From Paracoccaceae bacterium (GTDB taxonomy: Bacteria > Pseudomonadota > Alphaproteobacteria > Rhodobacterales > Rhodobacteraceae): a stretch of DNA of 64,000 bases. Positions 36,194 to 45,969 of the stretch are shown piece by piece; the first letter of the stretch is position 1, and the number at the start of each line of letters is the position of its first letter. The position numbers and the translations under genes were made by a program. The notes under the pieces are model-generated. The model was not told the origin of the DNA. It saw nothing but the letters and a program-made list of their open reading frames with translations, and made no database searches. The DNA lies in the NCBI GenBank assembly GCA_022448245.1, contig JAKVCO010000012.1, positions 1 through 64,000 on the forward strand, read 5' to 3'.

Positions 36194-36808
36194 TCAGCCC
36201 TTCTGGCCGATCTTGCTTTCGGTGCCGTTACGCAGGCGTTTGAGGTTGTCGCCGTGGCGCCAGTAGATCAGCACCGCGAGGAGGGCGCCTAGAAGTGCGC
36301 CGACACCGTAGCCCAAAAACACCATGTAAACCGGCGCCATGAGGGCCGTGAACATCGCCGCGAGCGACGAGTAACGGAAGAGCGCTGCGATCACGAGCCA
36401 TGTCGCGCAGCACGCGAGGCCTGCGTAGAAGTTCAGCGCGAGCATGAGGCCAATGAACGTGGCCACGCCCTTGCCACCTTTGAAGCCCAGCCAGACGGGA
36501 AAGCAGTGCCCGATGAAGGCCGCGAGGCCTGCGATCTGCACGGCGTCTTCGCCCGCAATCGCGCGCGCGATCAGCACCGCAAAGCCCGCCTTACCTGCAT
36601 CAAAGAGGAGCGTCAGAAACGCGGCGAGCTTATTACCCGTGCGCAGGACGTTCGTGGCGCCGATATTGCCCGAGCCGATCTGACGGATATCGCCTAGCCC
36701 AAAGACCCGCGCCCAAACGAGCCCGAAGGGGATCGACCCGAAGAGATAACCCAGCACGGCGGCGGCGATAAGAAGAAGCGGGGCGCTCTCAATGGGTGGC
36801 ATCGGCAT
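36194..36808 (-). CDS. plsY: Glycerol-3-phosphate acyltransferase
   Basis: The 204-residue polytopic acyl-phosphate-dependent acyltransferase has the three cytoplasmic motifs: GSIPFGLVWARVFG with GSGNIGATNVLR, DAGKAGFAVL, and FKGGKGVATFIG. It makes lysophosphatidic acid together with PlsX. The ATG at 36808 (or 36802) overlaps the end of the dihydroorotase-like gene by about 20 bases. It is the last gene of the pyrB operon on the minus strand. Confidence 0.94.
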   Translation of the reverse strand: MPMPPIESAPLLLIAAAVLGYLFGSIPFGLVWARVFGLGDIRQIGSGNIGATNVLRTGNKLAAFLTLLFDAGKAGFAVLIARAIAGEDAVQIAGLAAFIGHCFPVWLGFKGGKGVATFIGLMLALNFYAGLACCATWLVIAALFRYSSLAAMFTALMAPVYMVFLGYGVGALLGALLAVLIYWRHGDNLKRLRNGTESKIGQKG

Positions 36809-38084
36809 CTTCCCCCCCCACGCGGCGTCCGCGTACCCACGTGCCCGCCACGCGGCCGCGCATCTTGGCCCCGTCAAAGGGCGTGTTCTTGGATTTTGAT
36901 AGAAGCGTCGTGCGGTCGAGCGTGAAGGCGGCGTCCGGATCAAAGAGGATCACGTCGCCTGGTGCACCCACGCTCAGCCTGCCGCTTGGCAGGCCAAGGC
37001 GCCGCGCGGGCGCCAGTGCGGCTGCGCGGAAGACTTGGGGCAGCGTGAGCTCGCCCGCGGCCACAAGGCCCATCATGGCGGGCAGCAGTGTTTCTAGCCC
37101 CACGGCGCCAGAGGCCGCTTCTTCGAACGGCAGGCGCTTTGATTCCTCATCCTGCGGCGTGTGCATGGAGCTCACCACGTCGATGAGCCCGCTCGCGACA
37201 GCGGCGACGGCGGCTGCGCGGTCTTCTTCTGTGCGCAGCGGCGGCTTCACCTTGAAGAAGGTGCGGTATTCCTTGATGGCGGCCTCGGTCAGCGTCAGGT
37301 GATGGATCGACACGCCGGCCGTAACGTTGAGCCCGTTTGCCTTTGCACGCTCCAACGCCGGGAGGGCCCTATGGGTGGTGATCTGGTCGGCGTGGTAGGC
37401 CGCGCCTGTCATCTCGATAAGGGCGATATCACGGTCGAGGCCCATCCGTTCGGCCATAGCGCTGACGCTAGGCAAACCCATCCGTGACGCTCGCGCGCCA
37501 GAGGTCGCCGCCGCCCCGTGGGATAGTCCCGGCTCCTGCACATGAGCCATCACGAGCGCATCCAGCGATTTCGCGTAGGTGAGCGCGCGGGAGAAGACTT
37601 TGGTGTTCTCGACCACGCGGTCGCAATCGGTGAAGGCCACGGCGCCGGCATCTTTCAGGAAGCCGATCTCCACCATCTCCTTGCCCTCGCGCCCCTTCGT
37701 GAGGGCGGCCATGGGGGCCACGTGCACTGGTGCTGCTTCCGCCGCACGGCGGGTCTGGAATTCGAGCGCCTCGGGCGTGTCGATCGTGGGCAGCGTGTCG
37801 GGTCGTGTGACGATCGTCGTCACACCGCCTGCCGCTGCGGCGAGGCCTGCAGAACGGAAGCTTTCCTTGTGGCGTTCGCCCGGTTCGCAAATCTTGACGC
37901 CGATATCGACGACGCCCGGTGCCATGCACATCCCGCCCGCATCGATGACCTGAGCGCCGCTCACGTCAGGCGCGCCCTCCGTCAGCACCTCAGCGATCTT
38001 GCCGCCCGAAATCCGCAGCGAGCCTTTGCTTTCCGTCCCTGCCTCAGGGTCGATCAGGCGGGCATTGGTGAAGAGAACGTCCAT
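36789..38084 (-). CDS. pyrC: Dihydroorotase-like protein lacking the HxH metal site (PyrX type)
   Basis: The 431-residue amidohydrolase-fold protein is next to pyrB. Where active dihydroorotases have DxHxHxRxPG, this one reads VDIGVKICEPGERHKES, so both histidines of the first metal site are gone. Later ligand regions are partly present (SIHHLTL, SMHTPQDEESK). In Pseudomonas and other bacteria an inactive homologue of this kind (pyrC' or PyrX) encoded beside pyrB is needed to assemble aspartate carbamoyltransferase, while an active enzyme is encoded elsewhere. I infer the same structural role here. The gene order is pyrB, a small membrane protein, this gene, plsY. Confidence 0.85.
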   Translation of the reverse strand: MDVLFTNARLIDPEAGTESKGSLRISGGKIAEVLTEGAPDVSGAQVIDAGGMCMAPGVVDIGVKICEPGERHKESFRSAGLAAAAGGVTTIVTRPDTLPTIDTPEALEFQTRRAAEAAPVHVAPMAALTKGREGKEMVEIGFLKDAGAVAFTDCDRVVENTKVFSRALTYAKSLDALVMAHVQEPGLSHGAAATSGARASRMGLPSVSAMAERMGLDRDIALIEMTGAAYHADQITTHRALPALERAKANGLNVTAGVSIHHLTLTEAAIKEYRTFFKVKPPLRTEEDRAAAVAAVASGLIDVVSSMHTPQDEESKRLPFEEAASGAVGLETLLPAMMGLVAAGELTLPQVFRAAALAPARRLGLPSGRLSVGAPGDVILFDPDAAFTLDRTTLLSKSKNTPFDGAKMRGRVAGTWVRGRRVGGEDADATH

Positions 38085-38087
38085 CGC

Positions 38088-38633
38088 TCAGCCCCCGATC
38101 AGCACGAAAATGACAACGAAAATCGCCAGGAAGAGGAGCACCGCCGTCGCCACCATGCCGGAGATCCGTGCCTCCGACATCGGTTTCTTTTGCGGGGCGG
38201 TGTAAAGCTCGGCGGTTTCCGAAGTCACCGCGACAGGCGTGTAGTCAACGCCTTCCTGCCGGTATGTCCCGATCAGCGTAAGCTCCGGTTGGGGCGCCAG
38301 CGTCTGAGCGACCCGATCAAAGGCCGCCGAAAAGACGATGAGAACATAGCCTTCCAGCGCATCCAGCTTGGCGCGATCTTTTGCGATTTCGTCTTCAGCG
38401 GCGTCATTGCCCTCGGTCAGATATCCGGCGAGCCCAACGCCTTCGAGGTCCGCTACAGGAAAGACTTCCACAGAGGCGATATCGACCTGCTGGGCCCCGA
38501 GAGCTGTCTCGATGGCGAGCGGTGCGTCGCCTTCGCCGTAGTCGGTCAGGAGTTCTTTCGCCTCTGCTTCCGTCATGGAGAGCGCGAAGACGCGGATCAG
38601 ACCTGCTTCTCCAGGGGCGATCTCGAGGGTCAT
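38088..38633 (-). CDS. Tail-anchored membrane protein between pyrB and the pyrC-like gene
   Basis: The 181-residue protein has a soluble acidic N-terminal part of about 150 residues and one C-terminal membrane helix ([20 protein letters not shown]). There is no signal peptide, so it is probably tail-anchored with the bulk in the cytoplasm. Its ATG overlaps the pyrB TGA (ATGA), and it ends three bases before the pyrC-like start, so it is firmly in the pyrimidine operon. I do not recognise the family; its role in that operon is unknown. Confidence 0.75.
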   Translation of the reverse strand: MTLEIAPGEAGLIRVFALSMTEAEAKELLTDYGEGDAPLAIETALGAQQVDIASVEVFPVADLEGVGLAGYLTEGNDAAEDEIAKDRAKLDALEGYVLIVFSAAFDRVAQTLAPQPELTLIGTYRQEGVDYTPVAVTSETAELYTAPQKKPMSEARISGMVATAVLLFLAIFVVIFVLIGG

Positions 38634-39568
38634 AACATCACCCCGGGCTTCGTCTCGCGGCGGTTTTGCATGAGGAGGTCCATCGCGGCCATGCGCACGG
38701 CTACGCCCATCTCCACCTGTTCTTGGATGACGGATCGGTTGATGTCATCGGCGATCTCACCATCGATCTCCACACCGCGGTTCATCGGGCCGGGGTGCAT
38801 GACGATAGCGTCCTCTTTGGCGTGAGAGAGCTTCTCGGCGTCGAGGCCGAAGCGGTGGTAATATTCGCGCTCGGACGGGATGAAGCCGCCGTCCATCCGT
38901 TCCCGCTGAAGGCGCAACATCATCACGACATCCACGCCCGCGAGGCCCTCGGCCATGTCGCCGTGCACGCTGACATCCCAGTCCGCCGCGCCCGAAGGCA
39001 CAAGCGTCGGCGGCCCGATCAGGCGCACTTCATTGCCCATCTTGGTGAGCAACTGCACGTTCGACCGCGCCACGCGCGAATGGGCGATATCCCCGCAGAT
39101 CGCTACCTTCAGCCCGCTGAGCTGGCCCAATCGGCGCCGGATCGTCAGCGCGTCGAGCAGCGCTTGCGTTGGGTGCTCGTGCCGGCCGTCGCCCGCGTTC
39201 AGCACCGCGCAATTCACCTTCTCGGCCAAGAGGTCTACCGCGCCCGAATGGGGGTGGCGTACGATCAGAAGGTCAGGGTGCATCGCATTGAGCGTCAGCG
39301 CCGTATCAATGAGCGTCTCGCCCTTCTTGATGGACGAGGCCTGCATGGCCATCGACATCACGTCAGCGCCCAGCCGCTTGCCGGCAAGCTCGAACGAGGC
39401 CTGTGTGCGGGTCGAGTTTTCGAAGAACATGTTCACCTGCGTCAGCCCCGCCAAAGCATTGGTGTGCTTTTGGTTGGACCGGTTCAGTTTCACATAGCTG
39501 TCGGAAAGATCGAGAATGGCCGTGATATCGGCGGGTGAGAGCGGTTCTATCCCGAGTAGGTGGCGCAT
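38630..39568 (-). CDS. pyrB: Aspartate carbamoyltransferase catalytic subunit
   Basis: The 312-residue enzyme of pyrimidine synthesis has the carbamoyl-phosphate loop [15 protein letters not shown] (residues about 48-62), [12 protein letters not shown] (80s loop), [14 protein letters not shown] and [12 protein letters not shown]. The ATG at 39568 gives [10 protein letters not shown], the usual start; the open frame further upstream is antisense to the uracil-DNA glycosylase region. No pyrI is present. The inactive dihydroorotase homologue downstream fits the class of ATCase that needs it. Confidence 0.95.
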   Translation of the reverse strand: MRHLLGIEPLSPADITAILDLSDSYVKLNRSNQKHTNALAGLTQVNMFFENSTRTQASFELAGKRLGADVMSMAMQASSIKKGETLIDTALTLNAMHPDLLIVRHPHSGAVDLLAEKVNCAVLNAGDGRHEHPTQALLDALTIRRRLGQLSGLKVAICGDIAHSRVARSNVQLLTKMGNEVRLIGPPTLVPSGAADWDVSVHGDMAEGLAGVDVVMMLRLQRERMDGGFIPSEREYYHRFGLDAEKLSHAKEDAIVMHPGPMNRGVEIDGEIADDINRSVIQEQVEMGVAVRMAAMDLLMQNRRETKPGVML

Positions 39569-39706
39569 CACGGCGTGGTTTATGCAAGCACTCTCGCTTG
39601 GGCAAGAGCGCAGAATTCGAAACCTCTCGCTTTGCACCCCTTTCGGCGGCTCAGACACCCGGAGGAGGGGCTGCATTCCCCCGGCGATGAGTGCTATCTC
39701 AGAATC

Positions 39707-40456
39707 ATGGAAGCGCTTGAATGGCATAAAGCTGCGGCAGAGCTCGCGTGGCAGGTGGACTGCGGCGTGACGGAATGCATCGGCGAGGCGCCTATCAACC
39801 GCTACGAGCTCCCCGCTGCGACTGAAAAGAAGGCCGCTGCTCCGGTGGCGGCACCTGCGCTTGTTGCAGAGGCCGATCCCGTGGCCGAAGCGCAATCCTT
39901 GGCGGCCTCTGCCGATACGCTCGAAGCGCTGGCTGCGGCCCAAGAGGCCTTCGATCATTGCGAGCTGAAGCGCGGTGCGCGGAGTTTTGTCTTCTCGGAC
40001 GGCACCGTGGGTGCGCCGGTTCTGATTTTGGGAGAGGCGCCGGGCCGCGATGAGGACCGCGAGGGCAAGCCTTTCGTGGGTCGCGCGGGCCAATTGCTCG
40101 ACAAGATGCTCGCGGCCATCAACATGAGCCGCACAGAGAACGTCTACATCACCAATGTCTTGCCGTGGCGCCCGCCGCAGAACCGTGATCCCAAGCCAGA
40201 TGAGGTAGCAATGATGCTACCTTTCGTGCGGCGCCATATCGAGCTCACGGCGCCGAAAGTCCTCGTGGCGATGGGCAATCATTCCTGCCACGCGCTTTTG
40301 CAGAAAAAGGGCATCACCCGGTTGCGCGGTCAGTGGCACGAGGCAGAAGGACTGCCCGTGATCCCGATGCTTCATCCTGCCTACCTGCTGAGGCAACCTC
40401 ATGCGAAGCGTAATGCCTGGGAAGACCTTCTGGCGCTCAAGAGCCGACTGACATGA
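39707..40456 (+). CDS. Uracil-DNA glycosylase, family 4-like
   Basis: The 249-residue protein has motif [21 protein letters not shown] (residues about 110-129), the [10 protein letters not shown] block and motif [12 protein letters not shown]. An Ala-rich spacer of about 60 residues separates the N-terminal 30 residues from the enzyme fold. Family 4 enzymes bind a 4Fe-4S cluster; here only one Cys is seen at the first CxxC position (FDHCELK), so cluster binding is uncertain. It removes uracil from DNA. The ATGA overlap couples it to moaB. Confidence 0.88.
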   Translation: MEALEWHKAAAELAWQVDCGVTECIGEAPINRYELPAATEKKAAAPVAAPALVAEADPVAEAQSLAASADTLEALAAAQEAFDHCELKRGARSFVFSDGTVGAPVLILGEAPGRDEDREGKPFVGRAGQLLDKMLAAINMSRTENVYITNVLPWRPPQNRDPKPDEVAMMLPFVRRHIELTAPKVLVAMGNHSCHALLQKKGITRLRGQWHEAEGLPVIPMLHPAYLLRQPHAKRNAWEDLLALKSRLT

Positions 40457-40995
40457 GCCGCATCGACGACACGCGCCCGTTTCTGCCCTGCCGGATCGCC
40501 ATCCTGACGGTGAGCGACACGCGCACGCTAGACGATGACCGTTCTGGCGACACCCTCGTGGCGCGTCTCGAGGATGCCGGGCACAGCCTGGCCGCACGGA
40601 CCATCGTGAAGGACGACCGCGCCACGATTGCCGATCAGCTGCGCGCCTGGTGCGCGGATCCTGAGATCGACGTCGTGATTTCAACGGGCGGCACAGGGCT
40701 CACCGGGCGAGACGTCACCGTGGAGGCGCACCGCGATGTCTACGAAAAAGAAATCGACGCCTTCGGGACCATTTTCACGATCATCTCGATGGAGAAAATC
40801 GGCACATCAGCTGTGCAGTCACGCGCAACTGGCGGCGTCGCAAACGGAACATACCTCTTTGCGCTGCCCGGCAGCACCGGGGCCTGCAAAGATGCTTGGG
40901 ATGGTATCTTGTTGAAACAACTGGATTATCGGCATCTCCCCTGCAATTTCGTTGAAATAATGCCCAGGCTCGATGAACATTTGCGACGGAAATGA
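40453..40995 (+). CDS. moaB: Molybdenum cofactor biosynthesis protein B
   Basis: The 180-residue MPT-binding protein has ILTVSDTRTLDDDRSGDTL and the adenylyltransferase-type motif VISTGGTGLTGRDVT. It belongs to the MoaB/MogA family, probably adenylating molybdopterin. The genes for the two synthase subunits lie 13 kb upstream. It is cotranscribed with the uracil-DNA glycosylase. Confidence 0.93.
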   Translation: MSRIDDTRPFLPCRIAILTVSDTRTLDDDRSGDTLVARLEDAGHSLAARTIVKDDRATIADQLRAWCADPEIDVVISTGGTGLTGRDVTVEAHRDVYEKEIDAFGTIFTIISMEKIGTSAVQSRATGGVANGTYLFALPGSTGACKDAWDGILLKQLDYRHLPCNFVEIMPRLDEHLRRK

Positions 40996-41092
40996 TCCTT
41001 TCGCCCGTTCAAAGTGTGTTGTGCCGTTTTTGCCGTTCTCCAACTTGACCCTAGATACACCGTTGTCGCCGCAGCCATACGGATAGTTAGCC

Positions 41093-42556
41093 ATGCGTTT
41101 TCTACGTCGCAGCCTCACGGGGCTCTTCCTTTTATCTCTGACGATTGGGCTTCTTGCCTTTGGAGCGACAGAAATTCGGAAAGCGGTCCAGTCGCTTGCC
41201 GAGCAGGAAGAGCGGTCGCGCCCGGCGCGGGAACGCTCCTTCGCGGTGAATGCGGTTGTGTTTGAGCCGGGGAAGGTGACGCCCGTGCTCGATGCATTCG
41301 GGGAAATCCGGTCGCGGCGGAGCCTTGATATCCGGGCTGAGGTCTCGGGCAACGTGACGATGCTGGCAGAGAATTTCGTGGATGGCGGTCGCGTGTCGCG
41401 TGGCGATGTGCTGATGCAGATCGACCCGGCGAATGCTGAAAGCGCGCTGGCGCTCGTGCGCGCTGAGCTCCGCGAGGCAGAGGCTGAGGTCGCCGAGGCC
41501 GAGAAGGCCCTAATCCTGTCGCAAGATGAACTGAAGGCGGCAGAAGACACCGTGATCCTGCAAGAACGCGCTCTGGCGCGTCAGCGCGATCTCGTAGAGC
41601 GCGGCGTGGGTACGGAGGCCGCCGTCGAAGCGGCAGAGCTTACCGTGAACTCCGCGCGTCAATCGGTTCTGTCGCGCCGGCAATCGGTCCAGTCCTCTGA
41701 GCAGCGGGTGACCAGCAATGAGGCGCGCGTCGAGCGGGCGCGGATCAACCTGGCCGAGGCCGAACGCGATCTTGAGAATACCTCGATCGTGGCGGGTTTC
41801 GATGGCGTCTTGAGCGATGTGAACATCGTTGAGGGTGGCCTTGTCGGGCAAAACGAACGGGTCGCGACGCTTGTCGATGATCAGGCGCTCGAAGTGGCCG
41901 CGCGCGTTTCGACGGAGCAATATTCGCGCCTTATCGACGGGACGGGCGCATTACGGCCTGCTGCGGTGAATGTCTCGCTTGATGTGTTCGGTGCAGACAT
42001 CGTCGCAACGGGTCAGCTTTCGCGCGTCAGCGCTTCGGTGGGCGAAGGCCTCACGGGGCGATTGCTCTTTGTCAGCCTCGATACGGCGCCGGGTTTCCGC
42101 CCGGGCGACTTTGTGAGCGTGGCCATCGAGGAACCCGCCGTCGAACGCGTGGCGCGATTGCCCGCCACGGCCCTTTCGGCCGCCAACCGCGTGCTGGTGC
42201 TGAACGACGAAAACCGCCTGAGCGAGGTCGAGGTGACCCTTGTGCGGCGTCAGGGCGATGATGTGCTCGTCCGGGCGCGGGGACTTGCTGGCCAGCGATT
42301 GGTTGCGGAACGCTCACCACTTCTAGGTGCAGGTATCCTTGTGAGCCCGATCGCGCCGGAAGGGGCCGAGGCGCAAATGGCCGCCCAGCCGACGACGATC
42401 AAGCTCGACGACGAGCGTCGCGCCCGGCTCGTCGCCTTCATCGAAGGCAACCAACGGATGCCAGCAGAAGCCAAGGAGCGTGTGCTCGCTCAACTGCGCG
42501 AGCGAGAGGTGCCCGCCGCCATGGTGGAGCGTCTCGAAGGCCGGATCGGGGGCTAA
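41093..42556 (+). CDS. RND efflux periplasmic adaptor subunit
   Basis: The 487-residue membrane-fusion protein has an N-terminal membrane anchor (LTGLFLLSLTIGLLAFGA), a biotinyl-lipoyl half (SLDIRAEVSGNVTMLAENFVDGGRVSRGDVLMQID), a long helical hairpin (residues about 115-215), the second lipoyl half and a beta-barrel. The C-terminal 50 residues form an unusual short helical extension (LVAFIEGNQRMPAEAKERVL). It pairs with the RND permease three bases downstream. An outer-membrane channel gene is not adjacent. Confidence 0.9.
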   Translation: MRFLRRSLTGLFLLSLTIGLLAFGATEIRKAVQSLAEQEERSRPARERSFAVNAVVFEPGKVTPVLDAFGEIRSRRSLDIRAEVSGNVTMLAENFVDGGRVSRGDVLMQIDPANAESALALVRAELREAEAEVAEAEKALILSQDELKAAEDTVILQERALARQRDLVERGVGTEAAVEAAELTVNSARQSVLSRRQSVQSSEQRVTSNEARVERARINLAEAERDLENTSIVAGFDGVLSDVNIVEGGLVGQNERVATLVDDQALEVAARVSTEQYSRLIDGTGALRPAAVNVSLDVFGADIVATGQLSRVSASVGEGLTGRLLFVSLDTAPGFRPGDFVSVAIEEPAVERVARLPATALSAANRVLVLNDENRLSEVEVTLVRRQGDDVLVRARGLAGQRLVAERSPLLGAGILVSPIAPEGAEAQMAAQPTTIKLDDERRARLVAFIEGNQRMPAEAKERVLAQLREREVPAAMVERLEGRIGG

Positions 42557-42559
42557 GCC

Positions 42560-45500
42560 ATGCGCGATATGTTCCGAACCGGCGGTATTCTCAGCTACTT
42601 CACGCGCCATGGCACGGCGGCCAACCTGCTGCTCGTTATCTTGCTGGCATCGGGCATCGCGGCCTTCCCGCAGATGCGCGCGCAGTTCTTCCCGGACGTG
42701 GTCGTCGACAACGTCACGGTCAGCGTTTCTTGGTCGGGCGCCGGTGCGGAGGACGCCGATGAAGGGATTGTGCAGATATTAGAGCCCGCTCTATTGGCCG
42801 TCGAAGGTGTCACTGGCACTGAAGGCACGTCTCGTGAGGGTGCAGCTTACGTACGGCTTGAGTTCGAGCCCGGCTGGGATATGGCGCGCGCTACTGATGA
42901 CGTTCAGGTCGCGGTGGATGCGGTCTCAGGCGATTTGCCCGAAGGCGCCGAGGATCCTAACGTGCGGCGCGGCCAATGGCGCGACCGGGTCACGGATGTT
43001 GTCATTCGCGGTCCTGTCGGTGCCGATCAGCTGGGCAATTTTGCAGATGAATTCGTCGCACAGCTCTATGCCGAGGGCGTCACGCGCACCACGATCCGAG
43101 GGGTGGCTGCGCCCTCGACAATTGTCGAGGTCTCGTCTCTCTCATTGATCCGTAACAACCTGACCATGCGCGATATCTCGAGCGCTATTCAGGCCGAGGC
43201 CGTCGCGGACCCGGCTGGTGATGTCAGCGGCGCCTCGCGTGTCCGCACGGGTGTTGCCAAGCGGTCTGCCGATGAAATCGAGGCGATTGTCCTGCGGTCG
43301 AATGCGGATGGATCAAAGCTCTTTGTGGGCGATGTGGCCACTGTGATCGTTGAGGCGATTGACCGCGAGCGGGCCTATTTCGTGGGAGACGAATCCGCGA
43401 TTTCGATCCGCGTTGACCGCTCTCCCTCGGGGGACGCGATCGAGATGCAGCGCATCGTCGAAGAGACGGCCGCAGCCCAAGAAGCGACGATGCCCGAAGG
43501 GGTCCAGATCGAGCTGATCCGCACCCGTGCCGAAGCGATCACCGGACGTCTGAACATCCTCGTGGAGAACGGCCTGATCGGGCTGGCGCTTGTTGTGGGC
43601 TTGCTCTTCCTCTTCCTTAACGCGCGTGTGGCGTTCTGGGTGGCTGCCGGCATCCCGGTGGCCATGTCAGCAGCCATCGCGCTGATGTATATGAGCGGGC
43701 TCACGATCAACATGATCTCGCTCTTCGCGCTGATCATCACCCTTGGGATCGTGGTGGATGATGCCATCGTCGTGGGCGAACACGCCGATTTTAGGCGCAG
43801 GGTTCTAAAAGAGGATCACGCCACGGCCGCCGAGAACGCGGCAAAGCGAATGTTCACGCCGGTCTTCTCAGCCTCGATCACAACGATCACCGCGTTCTTT
43901 GGTCTGGTCGCTATCGGTGGCCGGTTTGGAGATCTGATCATCGCCATTCCCTACGTGGTGATCGCTGTGTTGATCGCCTCGCTGATCGAATGCTTCCTGA
44001 TCCTGCCCAACCACATGAACCACGCCTTAGCACACGCCAACAAAGACCATTGGTACGACTGGCCGTCGCGCCAGGTGAACAAGGGCTTTGACGTCTTCCG
44101 CGAGCGGGTGTTCCGCCCGCTGATGCATCTCATCATTTGGGCACGCTACCCGATTGTCGCTGTGGCCTTCGTAGTCCTCGCCGGTCAGGTCACGCAGGTG
44201 ATCAAAGGCGATGTGCAGTGGCGCTTCTTCAACGCGCCTGAACAGGGGTCGGTCACGGGCAACTTTGCCATGGCGCCAGGCGCCACGCGCAAAGACAGCC
44301 TTGCGATGATGCGCGAAATGCAGCGCGCCGTGGAGGCGCTCTCAACCGAATACGAGGAGCGCTACGGCAACAACCCCGTCAGCTACGCCTTGGCCGAAGT
44401 TGGCGGCAATTCAGGGCGCGCGATCGCGGGCTCTGAGACGAAAGATGCAGATCAACTTGGCTCCCTGGCGATTGAGCTTATCGATGCCGACCTTCGGCCC
44501 TATTCTTCGTTTGCCTTCGTGGGTGAACTGCAAAACCGCGTGCGTCGCCATCCGCTGGTCGAGACGGTTTCCTTCCGTCGCTGGGGCTCTGGCCCGGGCG
44601 GCTCGGGCCTCGAGGTTCAGTTCGAGGGAGCAGACGCAGAGACGTTGAAAGAGGCGTCGCTGATGCTTCAGTCCGAGCTCGCGCAGTTCCCGGAAGTCTC
44701 GGCGGTGGAGGACAACCTCGCCTATGACAAAGAGGAGTTGATCCTTGAACTGACGCCGCAGGGTTCGTTCCTCGGTTTCACCATCGATCAGCTTGGTCGC
44801 GTGCTGCGTGACAGGCTCAGCGGGATCGAAGCGGTGAGCTTCCCCGATGGTGTGCGGTCGGCAACCATTCGTGTGGAGCTTCCAGAGGGTGAGATGACGT
44901 CGGACTTCCTTGAGCGGATGCAGCTGCGCACGAATTCCGGGGATTATGTCCCGCTGGCCGACATCGTGAGCGTGGAGCGCCGCACAGGGTTTTCGACAGT
45001 GCGGCGCGAGAACGGGATCCAGTTGATCACCGTGTCTGGTGATCTGTCAGAGGATGATCCAGCCCGCGCCACCGAAATTCAGGAGCTGTTGGCCAGCGAT
45101 ATCCTCCCGCGGGTTGCTGAGCGCCACCTTGTCACCTTCGAGCTGACCGGATTGGCCGAGCAGGAGAGAGACTTCCTGAACGACGCCCGAACAGGGCTCG
45201 TCATGGTTCTGGGCGGCATCTTCCTGACGCTTGCGTGGATCTTCAGCAGTTGGACCCGTCCGCTGGTGGTGATGTTCATCATTCCCTTCGGCTTGATCGG
45301 CACGATCTATGGCCATGCGGTGTGGGGCGTGCCCCTTTCGATGTTCTCGGTGGTAGGTTTGCTGGGCATGACCGGCATCATCATCAACGACTCCATCGTT
45401 CTGGTGACCACCATCGACGAATACGCCAAAGACAGAGGCCTGATCCCGGCGATCATCGACGGCACGTGCGATCGTTTGCGCCCGGTCATGCTGACAACGG

Positions 45501-45946
45501 CTACGACGGTGCTTGGCCTTGCACCGCTGCTATATGAAGGGTCCAGCCAGGCGGAGTTCCTCAAGCCGACGGTGATTACGCTGAGCTATGGTCTGGGCGT
45601 GGGCATGGTCCTTGTCCTGCTTGTGGTGCCAGCGGTCCTTGCGATGCAGCAAGACTTCGGCGCCCAGCTGACCGCGTTCCGCCGTGCCTCGCGCATGGGG
45701 CGCCGGGCGCCGCAAGCTGCGGTGACGGGGCTCCTTGGTGCGGCGCTGGTGGCGGCTGTCTTCGTTCTGACGCTTGGGTGGGTGTTTGCCACCGGCGGCA
45801 TGTATCCCGCCGTGGCGGAAGCCGTCGGGCGCGATGGCGCCGCGACCGCTTTCGGCCTCTTCGTTCTTGCAGCAGCTGCGATTGCAACTGCGCTGTGGAT
45901 TTTGAGCAGTTTGGTACTGGGTGGCAGGCGCCTAGTGCGCGGCTAG
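42560..45946 (+). CDS. RND efflux transporter permease with C-terminal extension
   Basis: The 1128-residue inner-membrane pump is of the AcrB/MMPL superfamily. It shows the first helix (LLLVILLASGIAAFP), ITLGIVVDDAIVVGEHAD with the proton-relay Asp pair in TM4, and the repeated second half with GMTGIIINDSIVLVTTIDE. After the usual TM12 end (VVPAVLAMQQDFG) there are about 85 more residues with two further hydrophobic helices, VTGLLGAALVAAVFVLTLGW and AFGLFVLAAAAIATALWILS. Substrate unknown. Confidence 0.92.
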   Translation: MRDMFRTGGILSYFTRHGTAANLLLVILLASGIAAFPQMRAQFFPDVVVDNVTVSVSWSGAGAEDADEGIVQILEPALLAVEGVTGTEGTSREGAAYVRLEFEPGWDMARATDDVQVAVDAVSGDLPEGAEDPNVRRGQWRDRVTDVVIRGPVGADQLGNFADEFVAQLYAEGVTRTTIRGVAAPSTIVEVSSLSLIRNNLTMRDISSAIQAEAVADPAGDVSGASRVRTGVAKRSADEIEAIVLRSNADGSKLFVGDVATVIVEAIDRERAYFVGDESAISIRVDRSPSGDAIEMQRIVEETAAAQEATMPEGVQIELIRTRAEAITGRLNILVENGLIGLALVVGLLFLFLNARVAFWVAAGIPVAMSAAIALMYMSGLTINMISLFALIITLGIVVDDAIVVGEHADFRRRVLKEDHATAAENAAKRMFTPVFSASITTITAFFGLVAIGGRFGDLIIAIPYVVIAVLIASLIECFLILPNHMNHALAHANKDHWYDWPSRQVNKGFDVFRERVFRPLMHLIIWARYPIVAVAFVVLAGQVTQVIKGDVQWRFFNAPEQGSVTGNFAMAPGATRKDSLAMMREMQRAVEALSTEYEERYGNNPVSYALAEVGGNSGRAIAGSETKDADQLGSLAIELIDADLRPYSSFAFVGELQNRVRRHPLVETVSFRRWGSGPGGSGLEVQFEGADAETLKEASLMLQSELAQFPEVSAVEDNLAYDKEELILELTPQGSFLGFTIDQLGRVLRDRLSGIEAVSFPDGVRSATIRVELPEGEMTSDFLERMQLRTNSGDYVPLADIVSVERRTGFSTVRRENGIQLITVSGDLSEDDPARATEIQELLASDILPRVAERHLVTFELTGLAEQERDFLNDARTGLVMVLGGIFLTLAWIFSSWTRPLVVMFIIPFGLIGTIYGHAVWGVPLSMFSVVGLLGMTGIIINDSIVLVTTIDEYAKDRGLIPAIIDGTCDRLRPVMLTTATTVLGLAPLLYEGSSQAEFLKPTVITLSYGLGVGMVLVLLVVPAVLAMQQDFGAQLTAFRRASRMGRRAPQAAVTGLLGAALVAAVFVLTLGWVFATGGMYPAVAEAVGRDGAATAFGLFVLAAAAIATALWILSSLVLGGRRLVRG

Positions 45947-45969
45947 CCCTCAGGACTTGCGAAGGCGCC

